DNA of 64,000 nt from Bacteroidota bacterium (GTDB taxonomy: Bacteria > Bacteroidota > Bacteroidia > Bacteroidales > VadinHA17): the NCBI GenBank assembly GCA_011049175.1, contig DSCJ01000025.1:1-64000 (forward strand), written 5' to 3'. This document shows positions 40,381 through 51,013 of the stretch, one piece after another. Below the pieces are notes generated by a model, which was not told the DNA's origin, ran no database searches, and saw only the letters and a list, made by a program, of their open reading frames with translations. Position 1 is the first letter of the stretch. Each line of letters starts with the position of its first letter. Both the position numbers and the translations under genes were made by a program.

Positions 40381-41625
40381 TCATTCGAGGCTGTGAACAA
40401 TCAGTCCGCTTCGCAGTTTGGGTTCGAACCAGGTGGTTTTGGGAGGCATGATATTCCCCGAATCGGCAATCCTGATCAGCTGGTCTATGGAAACAGGATA
40501 CAGGGCAAAGGCCGCCGCCATTTCGCCGCTGTCAACCCTTCGCTTCAGCTCATCAAGCCCGCGTATGCCTCCCACAAAATCGATCCGCTTGGAAGTACGC
40601 AGGTCTTCAATACCCAGCAGGGGTTTCAGTACATGATTGGTAAGCACCGTCACATCAAGTACCCCGATGGGATCGTTGGGATCATATGTGCCTTCTTTTG
40701 CCGTGAGCGAGTACCATGTTCCATCGAGGTACATAGAGAAATGATGCAGGGCGGCCGGACGGATTGGCTCACTGCCGCCGGGTTCTACCACAAAGGCTTT
40801 CTCCAGCTTTTTCAGGAACTCCTCCGTACTGTGCCCGTTCAGGTCTTTCACCACCCGGTTGTAATCAATGATCGATAGCTGGTTGGAAGGGAAATGCACT
40901 GCCAGAAAGTAGTTGTATTCTTCTTTTCCCGTATGACGGGGATTTTTGTCCCTCATTTCCTTGCCCACCAGTGCCGCAGCGGCAGTACGGTGATGCCCGT
41001 CGGCTACGTATACATAATCCACCGCAGCAAACAGGTTGACCAGTCTCGATATCACCGCTTTGTCACGGATCAACCAGAAATGGTGTCCGAAACCGTCATC
41101 TGCCGTAAAATCGTATTCGGGCTCATGCCGCACGGTTTCAGCAATGATCTCATCAATTTCCTTCACCGGATGGTAAGTAAAAAATACCGGTTCGTAGTTC
41201 ATCCGGCTGACACGGACATGGTTTTTGCGGTCTTCTTCCTTGTCGGGGCGGGTCAGCTCATGCTTGCGGATCACATTGTTCACATAATCTTCCACCCCGG
41301 CACACCCAACCAGTCCGTACTGCGTACGGCCGTTCATGGTTTGGGCATAGACGTACAGGTATTCGTCAGGGTCCTGAAACAGGATACCCTCTTTAACCAG
41401 CCGGTCGAAATTCTCCTTGCCTTTTTTATAGACCTCCGGGCTGTGTTCATCCACTTCGTCGGGCAGGTCAATTTCAGGTTTCACCACATGCAGGAACGAA
41501 TAAGGATTTCCTGCCGCTTCATTTTTTGCCTCATCACGATTCAACACATCATACGGTCTGGAGGCGATCAGGGATACTTTTTCCTTCACCGGCCTGATCC
41601 CTCTGAACGGTTTTAATATCGCCAT
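40381..41625 (-). CDS. DUF1015 family protein
   Basis: KPFRGIRPVKEKVSLIASRPYDVLNRDEA, YVADGHHRTAAA. Confidence 0.92.
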   Translation of the reverse strand: MAILKPFRGIRPVKEKVSLIASRPYDVLNRDEAKNEAAGNPYSFLHVVKPEIDLPDEVDEHSPEVYKKGKENFDRLVKEGILFQDPDEYLYVYAQTMNGRTQYGLVGCAGVEDYVNNVIRKHELTRPDKEEDRKNHVRVSRMNYEPVFFTYHPVKEIDEIIAETVRHEPEYDFTADDGFGHHFWLIRDKAVISRLVNLFAAVDYVYVADGHHRTAAAALVGKEMRDKNPRHTGKEEYNYFLAVHFPSNQLSIIDYNRVVKDLNGHSTEEFLKKLEKAFVVEPGGSEPIRPAALHHFSMYLDGTWYSLTAKEGTYDPNDPIGVLDVTVLTNHVLKPLLGIEDLRTSKRIDFVGGIRGLDELKRRVDSGEMAAAFALYPVSIDQLIRIADSGNIMPPKTTWFEPKLRSGLIVHSLE

Positions 41626-41644
41626 AGATTCTTACGGTTTTTTT

Positions 41645-42568
41645 CTACTTGTTTACCTGGAAACGTGTGTCTCCTTTTTTAAAATAATCAACTATCTGCC
41701 GTGCAGCAGCCACACCGGCATTGATATTGGCCTCGGCCGTCTGGGCGCCCATCTTTTTCGGGGTAAAATAGAACCTGCCGGGAAACTCCTTCTCGAGAAG
41801 CTCCTTGTTATCGGGGGCAATATCCGATACATAGCCAAAATCGGGACGTTCCCGGAACATCCGCACCAGGGAATCTTCGTCCACTATTTCCTTTCTGGCC
41901 GTATTAACCAGAACAGCTCCCTGAGGCATAAGCGAAAGCAGGGAATAATTCACAGATCCCCGGGTTTCATCGTTTAGCGGCATGTGCAGCGAAACATACT
42001 GGCAGGTACGGTACAATTCTTCCACGCTGGAAAGAAAGATCAATTCTTTCCGGGCCACCTGCTTTTTCTCAACATAAGGATCGACAATATACACGGTCAT
42101 GTCAAATCCCTGAGCTATACGGGCTACCTGTTTCCCCACATTTCCGAATGCACAGATCCCCAGCTTTTTTCCCTTAAGCTCTGTACCCGGTTTTCCGTTG
42201 AAGTGGTTCCGGGCAAAATACACCATCATTCCCAGGGCCAGTTCGGCTACCGCATTGGCATTCTGTCCGGGAGTGTTCATGGCCACCACCCCCTTGCCGG
42301 TACATGTTGCGAGGTCAATATTGTCATAGCCGGAACCCGCCCTCACTACCACTTTCAGGGATTTTGCAGCATCAAGCACTTCGGCATCGACCACGTCACT
42401 GCGTACGATCAGGGCATCGACTCCTTCCACAGCCTTGAGCAGCTCAGACTTTTCGGTATATTTTTCAAGCAACTGGAGCTTGTAACCGGCCTCGTCGGCG
42501 ATCTTCCTGATCAGATCGACGGCCTCCGGAGCAAAAGGTTTTTCGGTTGCTACCAGAATGGTTTTCAT
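41645..42568 (-). CDS. serA: D-3-phosphoglycerate dehydrogenase-type NAD-dependent dehydrogenase
   Basis: VVRAGSGYDNIDLATCTGKGVVAMNTPG, KKLGICAFGNVGKQVA; adjacent to serC. Confidence 0.9.
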   Translation of the reverse strand: MKTILVATEKPFAPEAVDLIRKIADEAGYKLQLLEKYTEKSELLKAVEGVDALIVRSDVVDAEVLDAAKSLKVVVRAGSGYDNIDLATCTGKGVVAMNTPGQNANAVAELALGMMVYFARNHFNGKPGTELKGKKLGICAFGNVGKQVARIAQGFDMTVYIVDPYVEKKQVARKELIFLSSVEELYRTCQYVSLHMPLNDETRGSVNYSLLSLMPQGAVLVNTARKEIVDEDSLVRMFRERPDFGYVSDIAPDNKELLEKEFPGRFYFTPKKMGAQTAEANINAGVAAARQIVDYFKKGDTRFQVNK

Positions 42569-42671
42569 AATAATATTAAATTAAATTTACATATTATTTA
42601 ACTAATACTATATATCATTAATATTAATATTAACAATATTTAATTCATAATTAATATTACTTAACTTTATT
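42562..42671. promoter_or_regulatory. G-less, highly AT-rich spacer between serC and serA with 16-bp palindrome TTAATATTAATATTAA (42618-42633)
   Basis: No G on the + strand over 110 bp; few C. Confidence 0.5.
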
Positions 42672-43733
42672 TGCTTCATATTCTTTCATAGTATCGGCCA
42701 GCAGCTTCACGCTTTGAAGTTCAAGGGCATTATAGCACGAAGCCCGGAAACCACCCACCGAACGGTGGCCTTTAATCCCTACAATGCCTTTTGCAGCGGC
42801 ATAGCTGATAAAGTCGGGTTCCAGTTCCTTGTATTCCGGTTTCATTACAAAGCAAATATTCATGCGCGAACGATCTTCCTGAACGGCCGTCCCCACGAAC
42901 ATGCGGCTTTCGTCAATGGTTTTATAAAGCAGATCGGCCCGGGCTTTGGCAAGCTTCTCCATTTCTTTCACACCGCCCATATTTTTCACCCACAGAAGGG
43001 TTTCTCTCACGGCATATACGTTGACCACGGGAGGAGTATTGAACATGGAACCCTTTGACAGATGGGTTTCATATTTCAGGATCCTGGGGATGGGCCTGTC
43101 GGCCACTTTTTCCAGCAGTTCATCCCAGATAATGATAAAAGTTACACCTGCGGGGCCCATATTTTTCTGGGCACCTCCATAGATCATGGCATATTTTGAT
43201 ACATCCACCGGGCGGCTGAGAATATCGGACGACATATCGGCAATAAGGGGAACCGGCGAATCGGGATCGGTAAGCATTTCTGTACCGAAAATGGTGTTAT
43301 TGGTTGTAATATGGAAATAATCGGCATCTTCAGGAATGCGATATCCTTTGGGTACATAGGTGAAGTTTTTGTCTTCGCTGGAAGCCAGCACATCCACCTG
43401 TCCGAACACTTTGGCTTCCCTGATGGCATTGCCGGCCCAGGTTCCGGTATGCAGATAGGCAGCCTTGGTTTTCAGGAAGTTCATGGGAATCATGGCAAAT
43501 TGCAGGCTGGCCCCTCCCCCCAGGAACAGGACCGAATATCCCCGGGGAACATCGAGCAGCTCTTTCAACAGGCTCATGGCATCTTCCATCACGGCCTCAA
43601 AATCTTTTCCCCGGTGGGAAACTTCCATAACAGACATTCCCGATTGATTCAGTTCACGTACGGCATTTGCGGTATTTTCAAGTACCGGTTCCGGAAGTTT
43701 GCAGGGACCCGGATTAAAAATGTGTTTTTTCAT
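42657..43733 (-). CDS. serC: 3-phosphoserine aminotransferase
   Basis: [44 protein letters not shown]. Confidence 0.97.
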   Translation of the reverse strand: MKKHIFNPGPCKLPEPVLENTANAVRELNQSGMSVMEVSHRGKDFEAVMEDAMSLLKELLDVPRGYSVLFLGGGASLQFAMIPMNFLKTKAAYLHTGTWAGNAIREAKVFGQVDVLASSEDKNFTYVPKGYRIPEDADYFHITTNNTIFGTEMLTDPDSPVPLIADMSSDILSRPVDVSKYAMIYGGAQKNMGPAGVTFIIIWDELLEKVADRPIPRILKYETHLSKGSMFNTPPVVNVYAVRETLLWVKNMGGVKEMEKLAKARADLLYKTIDESRMFVGTAVQEDRSRMNICFVMKPEYKELEPDFISYAAAKGIVGIKGHRSVGGFRASCYNALELQSVKLLADTMKEYEANKVK

Positions 43734-43767
43734 GGCAAAAGAATATTTGGGTTAGTTGAATAATAAT

Positions 43768-44859
43768 TTATTCGGATTTGTAAAAGGGCATTTTCACCAC
43801 TTCGGCTTCCAGGCTTTTGTTCCTTACCTGAATAAAAAGCCTGGTGCCCGGCGATGCCAGGGAAACCTCAACATATCCCATTCCGATGCCTCTGTTCAGC
43901 ATGGGCGACATGGTACCGGAGGTCACTTCGCCCACCTGTTTCCCGGAGGCATCCATAATAGGATAATGCTGCCTCGGGATTCCTCTTTCCAGCAATTCAA
44001 AACCCACCAGTTTTCTTTTCACCCCTTCTTTCTTCTGTTTTTCCAGAAATTCCCTGTCAATAAAATCATTCCCTTCCACAAACCGGGTGATCCATCCCAG
44101 GCCTGCCTCCAGAGGCGAGGTGGTATCGTCAATATCATTTCCGTACAGGCAAAAACCCATTTCCAGCCTCAGGGTATCCCTGGCAGCCAGGCCGGCCGGT
44201 TTGATTCCTTCCTCTTTTCCGGCTTCGAAAACGGCATCCCATATTTTCCCGGCGTATTCATTGGGGAAATACAGTTCGAACCCACCGGCTCCGGTATATC
44301 CGGTGGCCGATATAATCACATCTTTTACGCCGGCCAGTTCACCAGCCACGAAAGTATAATATTTTATGCCGTCCAGATCAACCGGGGTCAGTTTCTGCAA
44401 CACGTTTGCGGCCAGCGGTCCCTGAACTGCCAGCTGGGATATTTCCGCAGATGCATTGATCAGCTCGGCCCCCCCGTTGTTCTGTTCGTTCACCCATTTC
44501 CAGTCCTTTTCAATATTGGCCGCATTTACTACCAGCAGGTACTCTTCATGCCCGAACCGGTAAACCAGCAGGTCATCCACAATTCCTCCCCGGCCGTTGG
44601 GGAAACAGGTATACTGCACCCTGCCGTCCTGCAACCGGGCCAGGTCGTTGGAAGTAAGCCTTTGCACCAGATTGTATGCTTTCGGACCTTTACACCAGAA
44701 TTCTCCCATGTGCGATACATCGAACACTCCCACCCCTTTTCGTACGGTGCGGTGTTCATCCATCACGCCGGTATATTCCACGGGCATCAGAAAGCCGGCA
44801 AAAGGCACCATTCTGGCGCCCAGGGCGGTATGCTTGTTTGAAAGAGCTGTTTTTTTCAT
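43768..44859 (-). CDS. gcvT: Glycine cleavage system T protein; start refined to [10 protein letters not shown] at 44859
   Basis: [44 protein letters not shown]. Confidence 0.96.
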   Translation of the reverse strand: MKKTALSNKHTALGARMVPFAGFLMPVEYTGVMDEHRTVRKGVGVFDVSHMGEFWCKGPKAYNLVQRLTSNDLARLQDGRVQYTCFPNGRGGIVDDLLVYRFGHEEYLLVVNAANIEKDWKWVNEQNNGGAELINASAEISQLAVQGPLAANVLQKLTPVDLDGIKYYTFVAGELAGVKDVIISATGYTGAGGFELYFPNEYAGKIWDAVFEAGKEEGIKPAGLAARDTLRLEMGFCLYGNDIDDTTSPLEAGLGWITRFVEGNDFIDREFLEKQKKEGVKRKLVGFELLERGIPRQHYPIMDASGKQVGEVTSGTMSPMLNRGIGMGYVEVSLASPGTRLFIQVRNKSLEAEVVKMPFYKSE

Positions 44860-44985
44860 AAACAGGAAAGAAATGACAGGTTTGTGAACAAATGTACCAA
44901 TTTTTCGCTGGAAAAAAGACAGATGAAAATCAGTTTTTCCCCGGAAGCGGGTTGTTTCAAAACACACAGAAAGGAGAACAAGGCA

Positions 44986-45015
44986 AAAGGCCCGCCACAT
45001 AATCGGCAGGCCTTT
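44986..45015 (-). terminator. Intrinsic terminator downstream of the OmpA-family gene
   Basis: aaaggcccgcc/ggcaggccttt stem with one mismatch, 8-nt loop. Confidence 0.75.
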
Positions 45016-45050
45016 CATAACCGGTAAGTAAGAACGGGTCGCGGATTCAG

Positions 45051-47144
45051 CTACTTGCTGAGAATTTCAAATTCCACCCGTCTGTTCTGTGCCCTTCCCT
45101 CTTCCGTGTCGTTGCTGGCAATCGGACGGGTATAGGCATAACCCTTATATTCCAGTCGCGACGGATCAATTCCGCTGGTTATCAGATAATCCACCACGGC
45201 TTTGGCCCGGGCTTCCGAAAGACGGGTATTGCTTTCAAGCGAACCGATATTATCGGTATGTCCCGAAACCTCAATGCGCATGGTGGGATTGGTGGTCAGC
45301 AGCTTGAACACCCGGTTCAGCTCAGGGTATGATTCGGGGGTAAGCTTTGCCGAATTAAACTCGAAGAAGATGTTTTTCAGGATCACCGTCTCACCCACCT
45401 GTAATTTTTTTAGGAAGAAATTCCTGATCATTTCCTTATCATCGGTGTCTTTCGGCAGGTCGATCACATCCAGATAGAGCATATATCCTTCCGAAGTAAT
45501 TTCCACCCCGTAACTTTTTCTTTCGGTAAGGGTAAAGCGGAAATTACCTGTCTGAGGATTGGAAATGGTGGTGGCGATCACCCGGTTCCTGTCCAGATCG
45601 ATCAGATCGATCTTGGCTGCCACCGGGTTGGTGGTGCCTTCTTCCAGCACGGTACCCAGCAGCCGGAAGGTGGTATCCACGGGAGGAGCTACCTGTTCCA
45701 CAATTCTTACGGTATCTTTAACCACCATTACCACGGTATCCACCTTCGGCAGCGGTTCGGGTTCTTCAACCACTTCCGGTTCGGGTTCGGGAGGAGGCAG
45801 ATACCTGATGCGGTAAATATCCTTCCAGCCCAGACTGGATTCCAGAGTGGCGGAATAGTAAGCAATAGCGGTATCGGGGGTGGTTTTGTAGAACACCTCA
45901 TCTCCCGGGGTATTGATGGGATAACCCAGGTTGACGGGAGTCGCCCATTCCCCGTTTTCATCCCGTACGGTCATAAACACATCGTACCCCCCCATGGTAT
46001 TGTGCCCTTTCGAGCTGAAATACAGGGTATCGCCCGAAGGCGCAGCGTGCACACCCTCCTCATCCCGGGGAGTATTGACCACCTGGCCCAGGTTCACCGG
46101 ATCGGTCCATTTGCCTTTTTCGTCCAGCCGGCTGTAGAAAATATCTTTTCCCCCGTAGCTTTCTTTCGGAAAAGCAGAAACAAAAAACAATTCCGTCATT
46201 TCGCGGTTGAAAGTCAGGGAAGTTTCCTTGTAGCGGGTATTGAATATACCCGAAAGCCTCCGCGGAGACTGCCATTTATTCTTCACATTCAGCGTGGAAT
46301 ACAGGTTTCCCCCTTTCTTCTTGCCAATATACAGGTACAGTTCCTGGTTATCGGGCGCCAGGTAGAGAGCCGATTCGTTTCCTTTGCTGTTGACCGGCTT
46401 GCCCAGGTCCTCGGCCTTTTCCCATGATGTGCCGTTATAATAGCTGTAATAAATATCTTCGTAGTATTTGTTGTCGAGTGGATGTCGCCGGTCATGACCC
46501 TCGAAAGGCCTTCGTGAGGTAAAATACATACGGGCTCCCGTTGACGATAACACAGGATTGTAATCGTCATACGACGAATTAATGTTTCCACCCAGATTGG
46601 TAATTTCCACCCTGAGGGTATCCTTTACCAGTTCTTTACCGTGCCTGCATTCCTGTATCCATTTTTCCACATCCACATCGAGCCGTTTTTTCTCTTTCTC
46701 GCTCAGACTGTCGAGATAAGTCCGGTACCCGATAATGGCTTCATCGAACATCATATTGTAATGGCAGGCACGGGCCATCATCAGGGGGAGTTCAGGAGTC
46801 AGGTTTTCATCGAATTCGGAAGCAATCTGAAAATACCTGAGTGATTCCCGGGGCTTATCGGAATACAGATAAGCCACTCCGAGTTTGAAGTTCAGGGCCG
46901 GATCGAATTCATTGTATGATTTGGCCTGCAGGTAATGTTGAATGGCCAGGTCGAAGGTGCCTATCCCTTCCCTGAACCATTTATCCCCGGCACGGATATG
47001 ATTCCAGGCCTGATCGAACCCCTGGGGCTCCTTCATGAAATCCGATCGTTTTATCCTCAGAAAAGGCTGGGCCGGCATTGATTCAGCCATGATGAACAGC
47101 CCAATACAGAGCAACGAATGCAGTATTAACGATTTTCTCATCAT
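45051..47144 (-). CDS. PorE-like OmpA-family protein (TPR, PD40/WD40-like, regulatory-like and OmpA domains)
   Basis: TPR-like N-terminus; PD40-type repeats [20 protein letters not shown]-terminal [32 protein letters not shown]. Confidence 0.9.
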   Translation of the reverse strand: MMRKSLILHSLLCIGLFIMAESMPAQPFLRIKRSDFMKEPQGFDQAWNHIRAGDKWFREGIGTFDLAIQHYLQAKSYNEFDPALNFKLGVAYLYSDKPRESLRYFQIASEFDENLTPELPLMMARACHYNMMFDEAIIGYRTYLDSLSEKEKKRLDVDVEKWIQECRHGKELVKDTLRVEITNLGGNINSSYDDYNPVLSSTGARMYFTSRRPFEGHDRRHPLDNKYYEDIYYSYYNGTSWEKAEDLGKPVNSKGNESALYLAPDNQELYLYIGKKKGGNLYSTLNVKNKWQSPRRLSGIFNTRYKETSLTFNREMTELFFVSAFPKESYGGKDIFYSRLDEKGKWTDPVNLGQVVNTPRDEEGVHAAPSGDTLYFSSKGHNTMGGYDVFMTVRDENGEWATPVNLGYPINTPGDEVFYKTTPDTAIAYYSATLESSLGWKDIYRIRYLPPPEPEPEVVEEPEPLPKVDTVVMVVKDTVRIVEQVAPPVDTTFRLLGTVLEEGTTNPVAAKIDLIDLDRNRVIATTISNPQTGNFRFTLTERKSYGVEITSEGYMLYLDVIDLPKDTDDKEMIRNFFLKKLQVGETVILKNIFFEFNSAKLTPESYPELNRVFKLLTTNPTMRIEVSGHTDNIGSLESNTRLSEARAKAVVDYLITSGIDPSRLEYKGYAYTRPIASNDTEEGRAQNRRVEFEILSK

Positions 47145-47371
47145 AACATGCGTTTGTTGTGATTCAGATATACGTAAAAGTTTTAAAAGTACTAATTTTT
47201 TCTTCCCCTGTTTGCAGCATACCGAAAAATAAAAGAGAACAATTTTATAATGTGTATTATTATCAGTATATCTTTACGAAAAAAAGCGAGGAAGGTTATT
47301 ATCAGGTTGTTTTTGAGGATATGAAAATATTTATTATTTTTAAATAATGTCAATTTTTGTTACCTTCAATC

Positions 47372-47395
47372 GTTCATGACGCTAACATCATGAAC
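47372..47395. repeat. Inverted repeat gttcatga-N8-tcatgaac upstream of Hpt gene
   Basis: Perfect 8-bp arms 47372-47379/47388-47395. Confidence 0.6.
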
Positions 47396-47419
47396 CTGTT
47401 TATCTTATAATCTAATTTT

Positions 47420-47776
47420 ATGACCGGAAAGGAATCATTGGTAAATTTGAAGTATCTTGAGGAAATGACGGGGGGAAGCAAGGAACTGGTAAAGGAAATG
47501 ATCGATATTTTCATCAGCCAGGTACCTGAATTCATTGAAGAAATGAGGGAACTGCATAAGAAAAATGACTGGCATTCGCTCGGATTGCTTGCTCACAAGG
47601 CCAAATCATCGGTGGCTATTATGGGCATGGAGGAACAGGCCGCCAGGCTGAAAATGCTGGAGCAACTAACAAAGGAAGGAAAGGAAACCGGGCAATACGA
47701 AAACTATATCAACCAGTTTGAGAAAAACTGCCTCAGGGCAATTGAGGAACTGCAACTGGTGAAAAACAACCTGTAA
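47420..47776 (+). CDS. Hpt (histidine phosphotransfer) domain protein
   Basis: LGLLAHKAKSSVAIMGM phosphohistidine motif in a short helical protein. Confidence 0.88.
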   Translation: MTGKESLVNLKYLEEMTGGSKELVKEMIDIFISQVPEFIEEMRELHKKNDWHSLGLLAHKAKSSVAIMGMEEQAARLKMLEQLTKEGKETGQYENYINQFEKNCLRAIEELQLVKNNL

Positions 47777-47786
47777 ACCCATTAAC

Positions 47787-48137
47787 ATGAGCGGTAATCT
47801 GCTGAAAACCGAAAAAATTGACAACATTGACGTAGTTTCCTTCGAAAATGTAAAAAAGTTCAATGCCCTGATTTCAGAACCGGTGAAGGAAGAGCTGACG
47901 AGTTTTTTTAACAAGCCCAATACCAGGCTGATTCTCAACCTGGAGGGCATCAATTACATTGACAGTTCGGGTTTCGGGGTATTCCTTTCCGTAATGAAAA
48001 CCGCCAACAACAATTACGGCCATTTCAAGTTGTGCAATATCTCCCCTGAAGTAATGGAGTTATTCAAGCTTCTTCAGCTGCACAATATTTTCGAAATTTA
48101 CGACGATCTGGAAGACTGCCTGAAAAGTTACAGTTAG
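47787..48137 (+). CDS. STAS-domain anti-sigma factor antagonist-like protein
   Basis: LILNLEGINYIDSSGFGVFLSVMKTA. Confidence 0.93.
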   Translation: MSGNLLKTEKIDNIDVVSFENVKKFNALISEPVKEELTSFFNKPNTRLILNLEGINYIDSSGFGVFLSVMKTANNNYGHFKLCNISPEVMELFKLLQLHNIFEIYDDLEDCLKSYS

Positions 48138-48160
48138 AACGGGGGCAGGTGCTCCTACAA

Positions 48161-48187
48161 AAAAATCCGGCTGGCGGCCGGATTTTT
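48161..48187. terminator. Bidirectional terminator shared by convergent STAS gene and clpB
   Basis: aaaaatccggc/gccggattttt 11-bp perfect stem; stem overlaps clpB stop codon. Confidence 0.88.
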
Positions 48188-50807
48188 ATTTTTCCTCTTT
48201 TTCTTTTTCCTGAACAGGGGCATTGCGGAAAACAATCCCGTCTTTTTCGCCATCGATCACAATGTTTCTGTCTTTGCTGATCTTTCCGTTCAGGATGGTA
48301 CGGGCCATTTCATTCAACACCTGCCTCTGGATGATCCGTTTGATCGGCCGGGCACCGAACTGGGGGTCATATCCCTGGGCAGCAATCAGCGCCACGGCTT
48401 CATCCGTGTAGCGGGCATGCACCTGGTTTTTCTCCAGCATGGCCACCACCTGATCCATTTGCAGGCGCACAATTTGACGGATCTCTTCCTCAGTAAGCGG
48501 ATTGAATACAATGATTTCGTCAATCCTGTTCAGGAATTCAGGACGTATGCTCCGTTTCAGCAATTCGAGCACTTCAACACGGGTTTTTTCTATCAGTTCA
48601 CCCCGGTTCTCACGGGTCATTTTTCCGAGGTATTCCTGGATAATATGCGAGCCCACGTTGGACGTCATGATAATGATGGTATTCCTGAAGTTAGCCGTAC
48701 GTCCCTTGTTATCGGTCAGCCGGCCGTCGTCGAGCACCTGGAGCAGGATATTGAACACATCGGGATGGGCCTTTTCAATCTCATCGAGCAGGACCACCGA
48801 ATACGGCTTACGCCGCACCGCTTCGGTAAGCTGTCCCCCTTCGTCGTATCCCACATACCCGGGAGGTGCCCCGATCAATCTCGACACCGAATGGCGCTCC
48901 TGGTACTCTGACATATCGATACGGGTCATGAGATTTTCATCATTGAAAAGAAACTCCGCCAGGGCACGGGCCAGTTCGGTTTTTCCCACACCGGTGGTAC
49001 CCAAGAAGATAAACGACCCGATGGGCCGGCGGTTATCCTGCAATCCTGCCCGGCTTCTCCTGACAGCATCGGCCACAGCAGCAATGGCTTCGTCCTGACC
49101 CACCACGCGGCGGTGCAGTTCATTTTCCAGGTGCAGCAGTTTTTCCCTTTCACTCCGGAGCATGCGGCTCACGGGAATACCGGTCCATTTCGAAACCACC
49201 TCGGCAATATCTTCGGCACTCACCTCTTCTTTGATGAGTGGTGAGTCGCCCTGTTTCTCCTGCAATTTTTTATTCAGCTCCACGATCCGTTGCTCGGCTT
49301 CCTTGATCTTGCCGTACCTCAATTCAGCCACCCGGCCATAGTTACCCTCACGTTCGGCTTTTTCCGCCTCGAAACGCATGCTCTCCACCTGCTCCCTGAT
49401 TTTCTGGATTTCCTCCACCAGTTTGCGCTCTTCTTCCCACTTGGCCCGCAGATGATTCCTTTCATCATTCAGGTTTGCCAGTTCGCTCCCGAGGGCCGAA
49501 AGTTTTTCCCTGTCGCCTTCGCGTTTGATGGCAGCCCTTTCGATCTCCAGCTGTTTTACGCGGCGTTCTATTTCATCAATCTCCTCGGGCAGGCTGTTCA
49601 TCTCCAGCCGGAGCCTCGATGCCGCCTCATCGATCAGGTCAATGGCTTTGTCGGGAAGGAATCTTTCGGTGATATACCGCTGTGAAAGTTCCACGGCGGC
49701 AATAATGGCTTCATCCCTGATCCTCACCTTATGATGGTTCTCATACCTTTCTTTCAGGCCCCTGAGGATGGAAACCGCACTGGCAGCGTCGGGCTCATCC
49801 ACCATCACGACCTGGAACCTGCGTTCCAGCGCCTTGTCTTTTTCGAAATATTTCTGGTATTCGCCCAGGGTGGTGGCCCCGATGGCCCTGAGTTCACCGC
49901 GGGCCAGAGCGGGTTTCAGAATATTGGCCGCATCCATGGCTCCTTCACTTTTCCCGGCGCCTACCAGGGTATGTATCTCGTCAATAAACAACACGATATC
50001 CCCATCCGATGCCACCACTTCTTTCACTACAGCTTTGAGCCTTTCCTCGAACTCGCCCTTGTATTTGGCACCGGCCACCAGGGCTCCCATATCCAGGGAA
50101 TACACCTGTTTGGTTTTCAGGTTTTCGGGCACATCGCCTTTCACAATGCGGTGCGCCAGCCCTTCGGCAATGGCTGTTTTCCCCACACCGGGTTCGCCGA
50201 TCAGGATCGGATTGTTTTTGGTACGGCGGGAAAGGATCTGCAGGATCCGTCTGATCTCGTCATCCCTTCCGATCACAGGATCCAGCTTGCCGGTCCGGGC
50301 CATTTCATTCAGGTTGATGGCAAACCGGTTCAGGCTGTCGAAAGTATCTTCAGCCGTCTGGCTGTTCACTCTGGCTCCTTTTCTGAGCGACCCGATGGCC
50401 TGCATGAGGGCTTTTTCGGTGATCCCCTGATCCTTCATCATTCTGGACACCTGGTCGTTGCCGGCCAGTATCCCCAGAAGAATGTGCTCCACCGAAACAA
50501 ACTGGTCGCCCATCGACTTCGATTTGCTGATGGCTTGCTGCAGGGCTTTGTTCCCGGCCTGCGACAGATAAGGCTCGCCTCCCGAAACCCTGGGGTATGA
50601 TTGCAGAATGCTGTCAAGCACCTGCTCCAAACCCGATTCGGAAATCTGCAGCTTGCCCAGCAGGTATGATGAAATATTTTCACCATGGTGCAACACTCCC
50701 TTCAGCAAATGTCCGGGCTCTATGGCCTGATGCCCGAATCCTTCGGCAATCTGAAACGCATGTTGTACAGCTTCCTGTGCTTTTATTGTGAACTGATTCA
50801 GGTTCAT
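48186..50807 (-). CDS. clpB: ATP-dependent chaperone ClpB
   Basis: [73 protein letters not shown]. Confidence 0.98.
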   Translation of the reverse strand: MNLNQFTIKAQEAVQHAFQIAEGFGHQAIEPGHLLKGVLHHGENISSYLLGKLQISESGLEQVLDSILQSYPRVSGGEPYLSQAGNKALQQAISKSKSMGDQFVSVEHILLGILAGNDQVSRMMKDQGITEKALMQAIGSLRKGARVNSQTAEDTFDSLNRFAINLNEMARTGKLDPVIGRDDEIRRILQILSRRTKNNPILIGEPGVGKTAIAEGLAHRIVKGDVPENLKTKQVYSLDMGALVAGAKYKGEFEERLKAVVKEVVASDGDIVLFIDEIHTLVGAGKSEGAMDAANILKPALARGELRAIGATTLGEYQKYFEKDKALERRFQVVMVDEPDAASAVSILRGLKERYENHHKVRIRDEAIIAAVELSQRYITERFLPDKAIDLIDEAASRLRLEMNSLPEEIDEIERRVKQLEIERAAIKREGDREKLSALGSELANLNDERNHLRAKWEEERKLVEEIQKIREQVESMRFEAEKAEREGNYGRVAELRYGKIKEAEQRIVELNKKLQEKQGDSPLIKEEVSAEDIAEVVSKWTGIPVSRMLRSEREKLLHLENELHRRVVGQDEAIAAVADAVRRSRAGLQDNRRPIGSFIFLGTTGVGKTELARALAEFLFNDENLMTRIDMSEYQERHSVSRLIGAPPGYVGYDEGGQLTEAVRRKPYSVVLLDEIEKAHPDVFNILLQVLDDGRLTDNKGRTANFRNTIIIMTSNVGSHIIQEYLGKMTRENRGELIEKTRVEVLELLKRSIRPEFLNRIDEIIVFNPLTEEEIRQIVRLQMDQVVAMLEKNQVHARYTDEAVALIAAQGYDPQFGARPIKRIIQRQVLNEMARTILNGKISKDRNIVIDGEKDGIVFRNAPVQEKEKEEK

Positions 50808-50989
50808 ATTTGTTAGTTTTATATATTATTGAATAGCTTTCCCACGTTCTTTACAGAATGATATCAAATGCATTGCCATGGTGAAGAAGTGGGATATTTC
50901 TGTAATATTGGCGTATATGATCCGGTTCGACCGGTCATTTTGACACCCGGATGAAAGACGACAACAAAACGTCTCATACGGATTTTTCG

Positions 50990-50997
50990 TACTTTTG
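50990..50997 (+). promoter_or_regulatory. Candidate Bacteroidota -7 box TACTTTTG
   Basis: Matches TAnnTTTG 17 bp upstream of ATG 51014. Confidence 0.4.
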
Positions 50998-51013
50998 TCA
51001 GAAGTATTAGACA

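Noticed and set aside
40415-40440. tRNA T-arm-like gggttcgaacc
   Set aside because: Lies inside DUF1015 coding sequence and no acceptor or anticodon arm surrounds it.
39633-40451. 272-aa plus ORF antisense to the YggS-family gene
   Set aside because: Fully overlapped by a well-supported PLP-binding protein gene.
43756-44841. 361-aa plus ORF antisense to gcvT
   Set aside because: gcvT motifs on the minus strand are unambiguous; antisense product is F/H/Q-rich shadow.
49731-50600. 289-aa plus ORF antisense to clpB
   Set aside because: Shadow of clpB; codon-bias artefact.
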